The translations under genes and the position numbers were made by a program. The notes under the pieces were generated by a model. That model did no database searches. It was not told the origin of the DNA and saw only the letters and a list, made by a program, of their open reading frames with translations. From contig JAACJK010000001.1 of NCBI GenBank assembly GCA_013368325.1, positions 2,542,001 to 2,606,000 on the forward strand: 64,000 nt of DNA, read 5' to 3'. The stretch comes from Ephemerocybe angulata (lineage: Eukaryota; Basidiomycota; Agaricomycetes; Agaricales; Psathyrellaceae). This document shows positions 1-12,808 of this stretch, one piece after another. Position 1 is the first letter of the stretch. Each line of letters opens with the position of its first letter.

Positions 1-3000
1 TGCAAATTGAGGGTGGTCCCCATTGCACTCGGCCATGAATGTGAACAAAGGCTTGTGGATATCCAGGAAGTTCTTTCTCGTCTCAGCCTCGAGGTGCAAT
101 GAGTCTGCCTTCGAAAGGTTGAGTCTTCAGATGTTTAATGGATGGAGTACGCGCAATGCAAAGGAGCATTCCGACAAAGCGCAGCCGGTTGGAATTGTAT
201 GTCAATCAGGATCGTCCCCAGAGGCACCCTGGCTTGTGATTCTAGGGTAGATATTTGATCCATTATGCTCCTCGAGCTCCCTGAGAGAAGACAGATAGGC
301 GCCTACCGCACAACTTCTGAGGCACGCATCTCCCGAACGGAACGGAGAATGTACCGCCCTGTCCGGATTCTTGAAGCCGCTGCGCAGTCAGTGACTCTTA
401 TAGCTCTTGTCTCCGAGATTGCGGGAATGTACTGGAAGGTCGGCGAGAGCTAGGCAGCCGGGGACCAGATATACGAACCTAGTGAACGGTAGGATAGAGT
501 TTCTTTCAACGTGTAGTGGCAGATCTGAAGTGTTTTGGAAACCCAGCGATTTGCACACAAAGTACCATATCGGCGAACCGTATCGAATCTTGCCTTCCAG
601 TGTACCAAGGCCGGAGTTTTTGGCTTAAAAGTTGACAGCTCCTTCCGAGCACACATCAGATGCGTGAAGGACGAGAAATCGCCAGTCGTCACATACATAC
701 CCGTCCTATTTCGATATCACCTCGAAACAGGCGAGGCGGAAACTTCGAAAGCCTTGTCGACCGTGCGCTAAATTTGCTACGCTGAGTCACTTACTGGACA
801 GTACAGCCTCACCGAGCGCTTGGTCAGAACGATGGGGTATTTGAGAGAATAGAGCTGCATATGCCCCTGTTGCTAGTTCAAGAAGATAGCGCGGGGCTTC
901 TCCTGTGAAGGTATGTCAACGGCTCCTCGCGGGGCCTCCAAATTCGTGATACAGAATGTAGACCGGCATCTATCACAGCTGTTATATCAGCGGAGGTGGG
1001 TGACCGGATGGAGACCAAGATGCGTATTGGGAGCTCCAGCTAGCGATGTTAGGTCGTGCTGAAGGTCAGGCGCTTCCCGGGGTCACGGCGATCACATGCT
1101 GCGAGGTAATGGGAGCTAAATTAGGCCTCACAAGCGCCCACCGCCAGTCCGCCACCGTTCTGACTTGCAAGTTCCTATCGTTCACATTGCAGGCAGCAGA
1201 CAACCTGGGGTCGACCGGTCAGGAATCGATGAAGTCATTTTTACGTGAAGTCATACCGGCCAATTGTAATTGTCCCTTCCTGTCGAGATACGGACCGAAT
1301 GCCATTGGTTGAGTCTTTCAGCAGTCGACCGGGGGCAAGATACGTCGTCCTACCCAAGACCTATGGTCTCGGTAAGATAGGCTTCCTTCCAAGATCCGAC
1401 ATTCGCTATTCCCGGAGCATTCGGTCAATATGTGAGCATGAGAAGAGAAGAAAACTGACAGAAATCGCCAATCGCAGTCGAGAACCTTGAGTGTGCGGGC
1501 ACCTGATGTGCTCGTTATCTCCCTATTGAAGCCTTCAGGGCATCCGAGGGAGCAGGTTGGCGGCATACAGCGCGGCTCGCTATACAAAACCTAAGCCTAT
1601 AGCAAATGGACTTACAGATCCGACGCGAAAGCAACTGAACACACAGTCGGCATCAAGTAAATAGCCTCGTGGCAGGCCCAAATGGCCTGCATTCCTGTGC
1701 AAATTAAGCGCGGTGTAAGTTGGCGGAGGTAGAGGGTATAGCGGGGAAAGCATACGGTCAGAATCGTCAGAGAGGATCGCCCTACTCCCCGTCGTGATCG
1801 TAGCGCTATGGACAGAAAATAGAGTCGAGTATCCAAGTATGCGCCTTGATCCCGGCGCCTTTGAGGCGCTAAAAGTGAAGCTAGTCCATGCGGTGATCAG
1901 ACTTATCAGTCTTTATCAGTGTCAAAGGATATCTAAAGGCTAATACAACCCGGCATGTCCTGGACGCTAACTCAGGCGTATCTTCGGTCGTTACGGCATT
2001 CGATCGATGATTTGGGCGGAAGAGACGCGATGGTCTGATACCTGGACAGACAGCCTCCAGCAGGGATAACCGTTCTATTCGTTAGAACATTCGGAACGGG
2101 GTTCCCGGAGAGGTGAGGTAACAATTTGGCGCCTTTGGCGTGGAGAGCCGAATTGAACCGCATCTCCTCGATGGACATGTCTTTGGGCCACAGGACATAT
2201 CACAAGCATCCACAGGAACGTGTTATTACGGTCGATATGAGAAAGTGGAATCTGAAGACCTGTCCGGAAGGACCATTTATTTAATGTGGTGAAGCTGGAG
2301 ATAGAATTGGACAAACACACCTCTTGACCATGAAAGCTGTGCCGACTTAGTGGCTTGGACTTCCTTGAAGGATTGTTATTCTGGAACATGCCCTCTTCCC
2401 AGAAACACAGACCATACTCGGCCTTCTGGGAGACGGTGGTGAGATGATCCTGTGGCGATATGCGTCGTGGTGAGCCACAGTTTTCACATTCTAGACTCCA
2501 ATGCACACCATCCACCAGAGCTCGGCTACGTGAAATCAGAACATCACGTTCGTCATCGCGGAGAACTTGGGAGACAGTGGCGGAGAACCTCATGTTGTGA
2601 AAAGGACGGAAACCAAACGGAAACAGGAAGCTGCGAGGGTAATTTGGGCAAATGGGACGGACATAGGACCCGCGACAAAACCACGTTCGAAATTGGGACT
2701 GCGTACCCGCCTCTGCAACGAGTTCGGTCCAATGCATTGAAACTTAGGTTCATAACCTCCAAATGCAACAGGCAGCGGATCGGGGCCTCCAACCCACGAC
2801 CAGCGGGAAAACTACTTAATGTTCGCCTTCATTAAACCACTTCCTATGTCCATTCAGGGTAAGGTGGTGGCGAGAAGGACCTCGTGCTGAGGTACACGGA
2901 GGATGGCCAGCACCAGGTCGGAGTTCGGGAAATCCCTCGCTGCGCAAAAAGCCGAAGGTCAAACGAGAGAAGAATGGACATTAAGCGACAACCCCAACGA

Positions 3001-5780
3001 TTCAGACGAAAACCCACTCACAGCGAGTCAATGTGAACGGCAGCTAGAGCCAAATCCCTTCAAGGCCCTCCTAGGCGCTGTCTTGACGTAAGATAGGGTG
3101 CTCCCGACCCCAAAAGCCCCAGGGAAAGCCAATCTCCACCTCCCACCCACGCAGCCTGCAATGCAAAATAACACATGTCTTGACTATACTTACGTGTCCG
3201 TGAGTTTTCAAAACCTAACTTTGGAGATGAATACAACGGACGCAAAGTCCCCGCCTGCGCTTCATGTTAAGTTGGCGCAGCCAATGCCTGAGCATCAGCC
3301 GTTCCTCCCCAGACTGCCCCGGAAAAAGTCCGCTCCCGATCCCGTCTAGGGCACGAATAAGAAAACTTCACCATCCACAAAATACCTCAAATGTATTGGG
3401 AGATCTCAACAAAGTGGTCGACGGGAGGTCTTAGCTCGTATCGTATGGTTCCCGGTGTTCGAAATTTGCCACGTTAACCCGAGTCGGTCGCGATTGAAGG
3501 GGGTTCTGGGAATCGCAAACCTCGTATGCAGCATACAACCCCGAGATTCTTGGCTCAAGGATAACCCATAGTCGTCATCCTACTCCGTATAAGGAGTGTA
3601 GGCGCCCACACTCATAAGCCATGCTACGGCCATCGCAGGTAGGATGGGCGAGGATGAGTGAGCGCCCGCCAGTGTGATTGTGATGAAACGGCCGAAACCG
3701 GCGTCGGCTCTCGTTTCCTGGAGAGAAAAGATACAGAGTTCAGTTACATTAACCTCCATGGAGACTCACCCGCCTATCCAAGCCCTCAATTCCCCACAGG
3801 TTTGCCAACGCAATTTGCAAAGCACGGTTATTACAACTTCATCCTTCCGGCGCACGCAATTTCCCGTCGTAGTCGGGATTCATGTTGAGCCATCGGGAAC
3901 CCAGCATTCATTCTGAGTCGTAAAGTCACAGAACATGAAACCTTGTAAGGGCCTCGACGCGTGGTTTCGGTCGCGCGACGCGTTCTCCCACCGCTTCGTC
4001 ATGTTCCATGGAGAGCCTCGGACTCCTGGGTATGCAACATAACCGGTACATTCTTGCCGACCTAGGCTGGACCTGCCCCAAAGATGACCCTGTGGTGTCC
4101 GCATGGGATGTGGATGGAGGCACTTTGCGTCAGCGTCAGTGTCAGGGCAAGTACGTCGTCGACAAGTTCAAGATGCTGCGGCCTCGACCGAGTCGACGCA
4201 CCGTGGGAATGATGACGTAGAGCTTCGGAGGGCAGCTTGCTCCCGTCCTCCGTGCTCGTTCCGTCAGGCCCTGGCCGGACGTGCAACGGCAGCGAAACAT
4301 TTCAATTCCGATTTGTGACTTGCATGGATTGAAAATCTCTTCCGTACGTCACTGCATCCCTGCAAGATAAGGCGAAGGATTGTGAATAGCTGAGTCATCA
4401 GCGCAGAGCTTACGATGACATTACGTGCACTGTAGATCCTGGATGGTCGGTAAATTCGAAACAGGACCTCAGTCAGACGGAGACTACCCACAACATGCCC
4501 ATAGTCTTGCCAGATCGCTGTTTCCGTGATTAGGCAGCCATTTGAAATTCTCCGGAAGCCCAAAGAGTATACTTGGAGCGTTGCTTTGCTGAGATCTGAG
4601 AGTGGCAACGGGGCCTGAAATCTAATCATTTGCAGATCCTAGATGGCTGGCGTGCACAGGTGAAGCCAAAACGTTAGACGGATCTCGAGAAAGCGAATAC
4701 ACCTGCAAATTCGAAAGCCTTTCATATACCCCAAATCTCTTGTAGATCCTAGATGGTCGGGGGTCACCCTTGCAGAGGAAAAATCATCAGACGGAGCTTT
4801 GCGATCTATTGAAAGCCTACCTGCAACGCCGAATAGCCTTACCAGACGCCCTCAATGCCTTTCCGCACAAGACCTTGAAAGGAAGATGAACGTAAAATCT
4901 GCGCACCGAACCAGTGACCACCAATTGAAATTCCCTGCCCTCTCAAAGAGTGTACTAGGAACGTTGCACTTGGATTGACCCAACCACCCGATCCTCCTCC
5001 CATCAGCCCTGAAATAGCCGCAGACGTAAAATGTCTGTAGGCCATGACCATACTCAGACATACACACCATTGGCCAATGGCGCACTAACTCCAATTTCGA
5101 ATAGGTTCAAAAGAGGGGTGGATGGGTCGGGATGGAACATTGCAATTACCTTCACGGCAAGCGTCAATCCTCCAATCCCCTGGGCCACCCTCCGACTCAA
5201 GAAAGGTTCAGCTGATCGTAAACAGGTCAGGGCCGAGTGACAGCCTCCTATAGTGTTACAGGGTCATTAAGCATTCGCTGCAAAAGATAAAATCAGTAAA
5301 TGAGCTATTTGCAACGAGGCAAACTTACGGTTCACCAATCTACATCTAAGCGCCGTCATGCCATAAAGGTAAGTCAGCAAGCTAAACCATTTCAAGCGAC
5401 AGCAACGTACCGCAGGCCAACAATATACAGGCCAATCTAATCAAAGCCCAGCTATACATAGGACTGCAAAGAACGTTCAGCAATCCCATAACGTTCGCGA
5501 AATAGTGCAATCACGATCAGTTGCCTCAAGGCAGCCTACCCTGATCCCCGAGCCCCTGCGCAGGGCAAGTACGTACAGAGACGGCAGTCGGCACGCACCA
5601 ACCAAGAGCTTCAAAAAAGGAGGTACCGAGATGCAAGGAAGTGACCGGAGTGACTCGAGTTTGAACCATAGCGCACGAGCCACGTCGACTCAGCCACTCA
5701 TCGCCGACCCCAAGACACAAAACACGCCCAAGCCAAAATGGAAGGGAAAACACAATTGGGGGGGTGGTATTATAAAACTA
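1..5780. other. Gene-poor region with decayed sequence
   Basis: I see no convincing gene in this stretch. The open frames are short or overlap on both strands, lack recognisable domains, and do not join through plausible splice sites. The longest (2075-2737, minus) shows no family motif. The only structure I can support is the diverged repeat at about 4,430-4,970, listed separately. The region looks like old intergenic or transposon-derived DNA, but no terminal repeats or transposase motifs remain. Confidence 0.6.
4430..4970. repeat. Diverged direct repeat
   Basis: The string TGTAGATCCT-[A/G]GATGG occurs at 4431 and 4741, with a near copy (TGCAGATCCTAGATGG) at 4631. After the first and last copies follow related strings in the same order: CAGACGGAG (about 4474 and 4789), a TTGAAATTC run (about 4540 and 4926) and CAAAGAGT[A/G]TACT (4561 and 4944). 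The spacing between paired strings drifts from 310 to 383 bp, so the copies have gained and lost bases. Confidence 0.6.
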
Positions 5781-5849
5781 CAAATGTAAAAGTATAACAA
5801 ACATCAACGCAAGGCTCGAACAGCAGAAGCTACTTCGACGAAGGTGTCA

Positions 5850-6200
5850 GTCTAAAAGTTGGTTGGTTGGTTGGTTGGATGTTCGGATGGGGGTGCAGTC
5901 GCATGTATGGGCGAACGATGAACTTGTATGTACGTGCGAGTATGTATGTATGTATGGAATGTCAGGGGCAACACATCAGGGAAAGCTGAAGTTGAAGTGA
6001 AATTGAATTTGGGCGAAGTGGAGGGATGGGGAAGGGAGCGTCCTGCAATGAATTTTGGTGAAGGATAAGCTGGCAGCCACGAAAGAATTTAGGGGATGCC
6101 AGATCGACGGAGGATGGATGATGGATGGATGGATGGAGAAAGGAAAGCGCAAAGGGTGCGCCGGTGTTGGTTGGTTTGGTTCAAGTTTGGATGGGGTATG
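5850..6200. repeat. Cluster of tetranucleotide microsatellites
   Basis: Short arrays of (TTGG)n near 5860-5880, (GTAT)n near 5938-5957 and (GATG)n near 6110-6136 sit downstream of the Nudix gene, probably in its 3' untranslated region (the gene reads leftward). A further (TCTG)n array lies upstream of the same gene near 7615-7645. Confidence 0.7.
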
Positions 6201-6598
6201 CGATGGATGAACAGCCGGAATAAAATGGTGTTTAGAATAACTGCGATTGACACGTCGTGAAACACATCGAGAGGTGAATGAAACGAAAGGAACGCGAAGA
6301 GAAGTCTAAGTAAGTAGCGGACAGAAGAAAGTAAGTCGCAGCCTTGTTGTGGTTGAAAACGATGATGAAAGGAGAACGAGAATGGGATGACACCAGAAAG
6401 GGGGGTGGGTAGGTGCTGACAAGGCGTTCGTAGGCCAACCTGACACATCCGGTCGGCCTCGGTACCCATCGCACTCGGTGTCGGTCCCCTTCCAGCAATC
6501 AGCAAGGCGGTCTGTCTGTTGTTCAGTCAGTCGGTTGGTCGGTATCCATTCCCAGAAGTAGGTTGGGTGGGTAATCAGACTGGCTGTCCGTACAGGTG

Positions 6599-7368
6599 TT
6601 AGCGCCCCGCCAACGACGAAGACCGCAGCCCCTGCGCAAGCTCGCTTTTCCACTCCAGCCTCCGCACGGCCTCGTGATAGTCCACCCACTCGCGTCTTCG
6701 CTCGTGTCTCTCTAACCAGTCTTGGTCCAGCCCCGCAACGTCCAGCTCGTAAAAGTGGTACGTCGTCGACGGCGACGTTATCGTCGTCACATAGCGCGTG
6801 ATCGTGCCCCGGACGCCCGCTGTGTACGTGGAGGCGCATGTACATTGAATGGGGCGGGAGCGGAGTTGATTTCATTTGTGCGGGTACGGGTGCGGGACGT
6901 GCAGGGATTCGAGTGTGTTCCCGTGGATGTTCGGCAGTTGTTGATGTACGTAGCATGGTGCAGTGAATGCAAGATGCGGTGACGCGAAGAAAAAGCAAAG
7001 GGAGACACGGTCAGGCGTTGAGGAGACGGAGAGAGGGACAAAAGGTAGGACCTTCTTCCAGCGCCTCACGCGACGCTGCATCCTCCAACTGCACATCCGA
7101 CGGCTCCCAACCCCCCTTCGGCACTGCAGACAATAACACAGAGACAAAAGAAAGGTCGTCAGCGTCGTGTCACTGCACTTCACAGCACAGCACCCGCCAG
7201 CAAGCCAGCTGGCGGGTGCCGACCGAGACAAGCGGGAATGAAACGGCACTCACAGACCCAATGGTTCGGCCGCTTGCGACTCGTCACGACGAGCACCATC
7301 CCGTTCGCCCGTGCGATGGGGATAGCGCAGCACACGACCCGCGGCACAGTGCGTCCTTTGGTGCCCAT
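6599..7368 (-). CDS. Nudix hydrolase, diphosphoinositol polyphosphate phosphohydrolase (DDP1/Aps1 family)
   Basis: Three exons (7368-7254, 7123-7052, 6819-6599) give 135 aa. Exon 1 carries the typical N-terminal strand ending in TSRKRPNHWV. Joined to exon 2 it reads VLPKGGWE, and the exon 2/3 junction restores REALEEAGV, the core of the Nudix box (R57, E58, E61, E62, G64). The spacing between the first glycines and R57 is one residue longer than in the strict Nudix consensus. The C-terminal part (HFYELDV through YHEAVRRLEWKSEL) matches the DDP1/Aps1 family. Members remove a beta-phosphate from inositol pyrophosphates and cleave diadenosine polyphosphates, and often act on polyphosphate. Both introns use acceptable but not ideal donors; the second starts GTCCTA. 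Substrate preference is inferred from the family. Confidence 0.9.
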
Positions 7369-8297
7369 CCTAGCAGTAATCCGAGATGAATTTCTGAATT
7401 TCTGTTTTGTCCCGACGACGTTCTAGCACTGGCAGCTAGCAGCTACTGCGTATCCACGTATCCGGCCGGAATCGAACGAACGCTCGGTCCGACGACGAAA
7501 AGAGCAGAGGAAAGTGTGTCGGAGGAGATGGAGATGGAAGAGAAGGTCCTAAGTGTGGGGTAGACCAAAAAGCTGTGGTCGCTGTTGTCCGCGTTTGTCT
7601 TTAGCCCGGTCTGTGTCTGTTTGTCTGTCTGTCTGTCTCTGTCTAAAATCCACTGTCAGCTTCGGTTTTATACAAAAGCAGGATGATCGGACCTAGAGGG
7701 TGGCTCGTGCACAGGGCCGGGAGAGCAGCAACAGCAGTCTCAATGAATTAATGACAATGGAGAGGGAGGAGGGAGAGATAGATGATGCAGCGTTGGCCAC
7801 GGCCACCAGAATCGCAAAATTACGTTGTCGAATCCATAACCGTCTGCCCGCCACAACGCACGTTTATCGGCGCCCCGCCCGGCCCCGCTCCGAGATCACG
7901 CCGGCCCTTGCCTCTTCCAGCCTCCCGGTCCGCACATCCAGTTGCCCTCAGATCCTCTTTCCTTCCTCCCATGATCGTCCGTCTCTTCGCGAATAAATCT
8001 CTCTCGATTCGGGGTCCATCTATCTGCGCACAGTATATATGTAGCACTCCCCAACCCACAACCGTGCGCGAAGGTACGTCGAGCACCCGGCATCCCGTCA
8101 TCCCTGATGGTTCCCACTCGCGAATAATCCATCCATAGTCTCGCAGTAAAGCCATCGCAATGGGGTAATTGCAAGACCTCGAGATCCATCCGAAGCTCAA
8201 CGAGGTGGGGGGTATACTATCTATGTATCCTGGATACCTACTCGTTCCACCTGCAAAGTCACGTCAGTCTTGGACACTGGTACCTAACTGCAACCAC
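7369..8297. other. Intergenic region
   Basis: Space between the Nudix gene start and the zinc transporter stop. It holds the Nudix promoter with a (TCTG)n microsatellite near 7615-7645 and, farther right, the transporter 3' region. Frames on both strands overlap each other and show no recognisable protein. Confidence 0.5.
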
Positions 8298-10798
8298 TCA
8301 CGCAACCAAAAGCATACACAACACTCCAACCGCCATCGCAGCAAACTAGACCCAGAACATCAGCCCCATAGTCGACATCCAAACGAAAAAGCCAGCTCAC
8401 CTCCCGCAACGCTTGCTTAGCGCCCTTACTCTCCGAAAGAAGTCTGCACAGCGTACAAGCGCGCAGCGATTAGCAAACGTTCTATACAGCAACGAATAGG
8501 ATAGAAGCCCGACACGAGGCGCTCGGGGCCTGAAAATAGCCTCCACGAGTCACGACACGACCCCGTACCACCATAGTGAATCCGATAGATGATAGATGAC
8601 ATCGGAGACAGAGCGCCCGGGCAAAAGAGACGCAGGAAGGTACGTACGTGGGCAAGACGGCGACGGCGCCAATATACAGGAACCCGCCAGCAACAAACGG
8701 GATGACCTGCCCACCCCGTTAGTATTCCTTCACCACTTAGGAGAGAGAGACGCACCAAATCACCCCACTGCGCCGTCGTCCCAAACAGCCCACTCGCATC
8801 CTGTCTAACCCCCGCTGCAAGGTCCAGTACCAGGCCCTCCGCATCCGCAGAGGCCGCGGCCGCATTGTGCACCGCGATTCCAATGAAAGTTCTACAGTAG
8901 TACCATCAGCATGCCACATCCATCCGTGGGTGTCGAGATGTTTGTGTGTTTCGATTCATTGATTGAAATTTTTCGAAAAGAAGACGAGGAAGAAGCAATG
9001 ATCGACACAGGCGTCAAACGTAGTCAAACGTTCGTGAGGAGGAGGAAGCACGTACCCAACCTATGGGGAGGTAATGCGGACCAGGGTCAGCTGCTTGTCA
9101 ATTCAAAATTTGCAAAACACACGGAAGCTGGGGAAGGGGAGCCAGGGGGCGCCCTTCGGAAACGCGACGCGTCGGTCGAGGTTGCGTCCAGACGACCCCT
9201 TCTCCGGCAGGATTAAGAAGAAAAGATCCAGACCAGAACTAGAATCTCATGCATGGCAAGAAGACCATCGTCCTGAAGAAACCGAAACCACGAAGAAAAT
9301 GTACGCACAAAAGCCCCGACAGCAGTCAAGAACTGACTCTGCATCGCCTGCCTCTTCGTAAACCCGCTCCTCACGAGGATAGAGTAATCCGCTATCTCAT
9401 GAGGGATCTCGTGCGCAAAGCACGCAAGTGTCGTCGTCGCGCCGATCGCCGGGGACGCGTAGAAGGACGCCGCCATCGCCAGCCCGTCCGTACTGAATTA
9501 ATAAATTAGGCGCGCATGAGTACGGGCATAAACGAGTGTGAGTGAGAATGCGATGGACTTACATGTTATGCACGAAGTCTCCGAAGAGGTTTAGGTACGC
9601 AGACAACTTGGACGGGCCGCCTGTGGGCTTGTCGCTTTGAACGACCGCCTCTGCCTCTGTCGACTCCCCTTTCGCGCCCCCACCACGCTTCACCAACCCA
9701 TTCTTCTCTCCAGAGCCGCTCTCGACCCCCGACGCAGAGGCCGCTGCGGGAATAGAGTGTGAATGAGAGTGCGAGTGCGAGTGGCCCTGATCGTCGCCAC
9801 CCTCGCTTAGAACGCGGAGCGTCTTCTCCATGAAGAAGAAGGAAGCAAAACCGACGAAGATCGCGAGGCTGCAGGGATAAAGCACAGATAAGATAACGGT
9901 TGCATGATCACTTCATTAAATGGTTTAATGAAGATGTGGGGAAGGCACGCACCCTATTATGATATTCCGCTTCTCCTCAACGACGACAAAGTGCACGCCG
10001 GGGGCCTGGCTCTCCCCCATGAAGGCGTGGGGGATGAGGTGCAGGAACACGTCGGAGAGGAGCCCTCCAGTCTGGTGTTTCCGTTATTCGTATCGGTTCC
10101 GTTTCATAAATAGAAGATGACGTTGGTGCATCGCATCGCATGTTCGAGGGGAGTGCAGAGCCCAGGCGGACGAAAAGCATCCACCGAGAGTCCGAGGATA
10201 AAGGGAGTGGGGAGAGGAGGGGCAAAGGAGGGGTGTCAGTCAAGAACATTCGTTGATAAGGGGACCCAACGTTCGAAGCGCAGTCGTGGTGGATGAGATG
10301 GGACGAACGTACAGCGAATGCGGTCATCGTGTTCAGGGTGTTGGTGTTGATCTGCGCCGGGATAAACGCGAGAATGAAGTTTGGAACGCTGGACTTTGCA
10401 TTAGCACAGCTACAGCGTTCTGCGGAGAAGAACCGCAGACCGAGGGAGACTCACGAGCTGATATAGAAGGTACCAAGTATCGAGTTCCATGCAGGACCGA
10501 AGGGGAAGAGCACGGCAAAGACTTTGCGCATGACTGGGGACGCGTCTTCCTCCAGCGCCTCCTTCAGCGCGCTCAGGCTCTGTATTGGGGCGCATTCCTG
10601 GATGTCTTTCTCCTACAGCCCAGAGCGTCAATATCCACAATCCCACAGAAGTTCTAGTAGTAGCGCTCGCACATAAACAGAGAGTACAGCTTCCGTGGAC
10701 GGGGAAGCCTTCTGCGCATGGGCGGCTTCTGAAGCACCAAGAACGACGAGAAGCAGGCCCAGGAGCAACAGCACCCGGCGGGTGGAAATGGAAAGCAT
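8298..10798 (-). CDS. ZIP-family zinc transporter, KE4/SLC39A7 type
   Basis: Eleven exons (10798-10673, 10612-10455, 10388-10313, 10071-9953, 9868-9563, 9492-9309, 9060-9056, 8891-8756, 8706-8648, 8443-8401, 8345-8298) sum to 1,260 nt, or 419 aa. The N-terminus is a hydrophobic signal segment. Family hallmarks are a histidine-serine run (about 189-198) in the loop after a membrane helix, the HNITDG motif (260-265) and HEIPHE (289-294), which form the intramembrane zinc site. The C-terminus has a hydrophobic helix (VIPFVAGGFLYIGAVAVLP) and ends shortly after another. KE4 proteins move zinc out of the ER/Golgi lumen into the cytosol; yeast Yke4 is the counterpart. The frame across AFVGTF requires a 5-nt micro-exon. 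The HD-domain gene starts 332 bp away in divergent orientation. Confidence 0.92.
9056..9060 (-). other. 5-nt micro-exon of the zinc transporter
   Basis: On the minus strand the bases GTTGG are bracketed by an acceptor (ccccatag) and a strong donor (gtacgtg). Exon 6 ends in GCTTTT and exon 8 starts AACTTTC. Inserting GTTGG gives GCT TTT GTT GGA ACT TTC (A-F-V-G-T-F), the expected conserved sequence, and restores the frame for all following exons. Without it the frame is lost. Confidence 0.8.
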
Positions 10799-11130
10799 TT
10801 GGAGGGTACACCGCGTGGTACGGCGACAGCGACGACGGCGGTTGAGATGAGGCAGGGCTGTCGGCGTCAACCACGGAGCAGCGTGACGCTGCCAGCACCC
10901 GAGCACCACGCGCCGACAGTTCCGGATCAAAAGCATGGGAACGCCCTTGTTTAGCGCCCGGGCCGCGGTTCTCCCGCCGGTACCTTGGCCGCCCTCCTCG
11001 TGGTTCTCCAACACGAACTTGACTCGACCTCATGGAACGCAGCGCCGAGGGAGATGACCAAGCTACACCGTGAATGATGATATCTCTTCTTCCTGCACCA
11101 CATCTACGACCTCCATCTGACTGAATCTCT
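10799..11130. promoter_or_regulatory. Divergent promoter region, zinc transporter / HD protein
   Basis: 332 bp separates the two start codons. It contains one copy of the dispersed motif TTTAGCGCCC (10951-10960). I see no clear TATA box. Confidence 0.45.
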
Positions 11131-12808
11131 ATGTCGAGCGAAATGTACCCTTCCTCATCCGAACGCGTCGTTATCGATGCGGCGGAGAAACTCATGGTGG
11201 AGACGATGGCTCGATACGATCCTTCACACGATGCATACCACGGTATGTTCACCTTTTGGTACACATCCCAGGACACCGTCCAGATTCAAATACACGGCTC
11301 TCTCCCACAGTCCAGCGTGTCCGGAAGACGGCCCTCGCCCTCGCACGCGCACTCCCCACCACCCCCGACCTTCTCGTCGTCGAAATCGGTCCGTTTCACC
11401 GCACCTTGCACCCCAGGAGCTACTCACCTACCCACTTGACGTACAGCCGCCCTCCTGCACGACGTCCTCGACAAGAAATACGTCTCCGCAGCCGAAGCCT
11501 CCGACCCCTACTCCTTCTTTCTCCCCTTCTTCACCTCCGCCGCTCAGAACGGCGGGCCCGACCTAGTGAGCGACGGCCGCGCGCGCCTTATCACCCGCGT
11601 TATCGAGAACGTCTCGTGGACGACCGAGAAGGCGCTACGTGCCCGCGGGGCGTGGGGGGCCTGGCATGATGAGTGCTCTGAGCTGCATTGCGTGCAGGAC
11701 GCAGACAGATTGGATGCGATAGGCGCGTTCGGTATGTCGTTCCCCTCCTTTCGCATTCGACCTTTGTCATCGTCCAAGATCTTCCTTCCTTCCTTCCTTC
11801 TGAGAGCAATATCATTGAGGTGCTCCTATCACCCTCGTGCTCGATGCTCCGGGACCGTCGCCGCATTACGCACCTACCACCTAGCTCGCCCATTCACCCG
11901 GACCTTACGCCGTACACCGCAATCCATACTAACGCCCCTCCCACAGGCATCCTACGCTGCGCCGCCTTCTCCTGCGTCTCAAACAGGTATGTAAATCCCC
12001 GGTAGGTGAAATGAAATCCACCACCCTCCCCGTCCCACCTCCTACGCCGCCCCATCTCCCTCCCGCTCACGCCATCGTTGGTCACGATCGTCCCTCACCT
12101 CCCTAAACCATACCCCCAATTCATACACGGCCCGTGCTCATTTCCACCGCAGGCCCCTCCACACACCCCCCGCCGACCCCCGGCAGCCCGAGTCCGCGCT
12201 GCAGCACTTCCACGACAAGCTCGTGCACATCCGCGGGCGGCTCAAGACCGTCCCTGGGCGCCAGATGGGCGAGAAGAGACATCAGGTGGTACGTTCTTTC
12301 ATTTGTCCTCCCCTTTGAGTGTTGTCATATTCTTCGCTCGTGTTCATCCCCCCTTGAACTTGCACTCGTGATCGTCGTCTTCCCGGGCTCATTCGTACGT
12401 CCGCCGTCCGCCGTCTAATCACCTGTATGGCTCGACCTCTTCGTGACCTCGAGCTCGGGCGGTTCGTGCCCGTTCATGCCCGCGCACAGGCCTATCATAT
12501 CCTCCCTTCTCTTTCCTTTCCACCTTCACCGGGTGGAGTCCATCGCACCTTCGTCATGTCGCCACTTTCAAATTTTCACTGGTCCCATACAACCTACCCC
12601 AAGCTTCGGGCACACACATTTGCTATCATCACCATCCCTTCCCGGACATCTGTGCCCGTCCATGCCCATTTCCTTCTTTCACTTCTCTCTAAGTAGCACT
12701 GCACCGCGAAGAAGCACCGACCACCCTTCTTTTTTTCAGATCGTGGACTTCCTGGCAGCTGCAGAAGAAGAGTACAACGCCGAGCCGGACGCGTCGGTCT
12801 CCACTTGA
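11131..12808 (+). CDS. HD-domain metal-dependent phosphohydrolase (YedJ-like)
   Basis: Six exons (11131-11242, 11311-11388, 11447-11731, 11947-11986, 12153-12288, 12740-12808) give 239 aa. Splicing restores the HD-domain signature: HDAYHVQRV (33-41) with the first metal ligand, then ALLHDV with the H68-D69 pair, and later DADRLDAIG with D150. Between them lies a helical stretch including ARLITRVIENVSWT. The family, widespread in bacteria (YedJ) and fungi, binds divalent metal and hydrolyses phosphate esters or nucleotides; the physiological substrate is not established. The last intron (about 450 nt) is unusually long for this locus and CT-rich. An alternative donor 3 nt upstream of exon 5's end would drop a single valine. 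Confidence 0.85.

Noticed and set aside
2075..2737. 220-codon open frame on the minus strand
   Set aside because: No recognisable domain, overlaps another open frame on the plus strand, and no splice-compatible neighbours. Likely chance in GC-balanced decayed DNA.
6306..6998. 230-codon minus frame overlapping the Nudix gene
   Set aside because: It runs through the Nudix coding exon in another frame and into microsatellite-rich 3' DNA; the Nudix reading explains the region.
10410..11276. 288-codon minus frame across the zinc transporter start and HD gene
   Set aside because: It is a shadow frame of transporter exons 1-2 and the divergent promoter; its composition is low-complexity and it has no motif.
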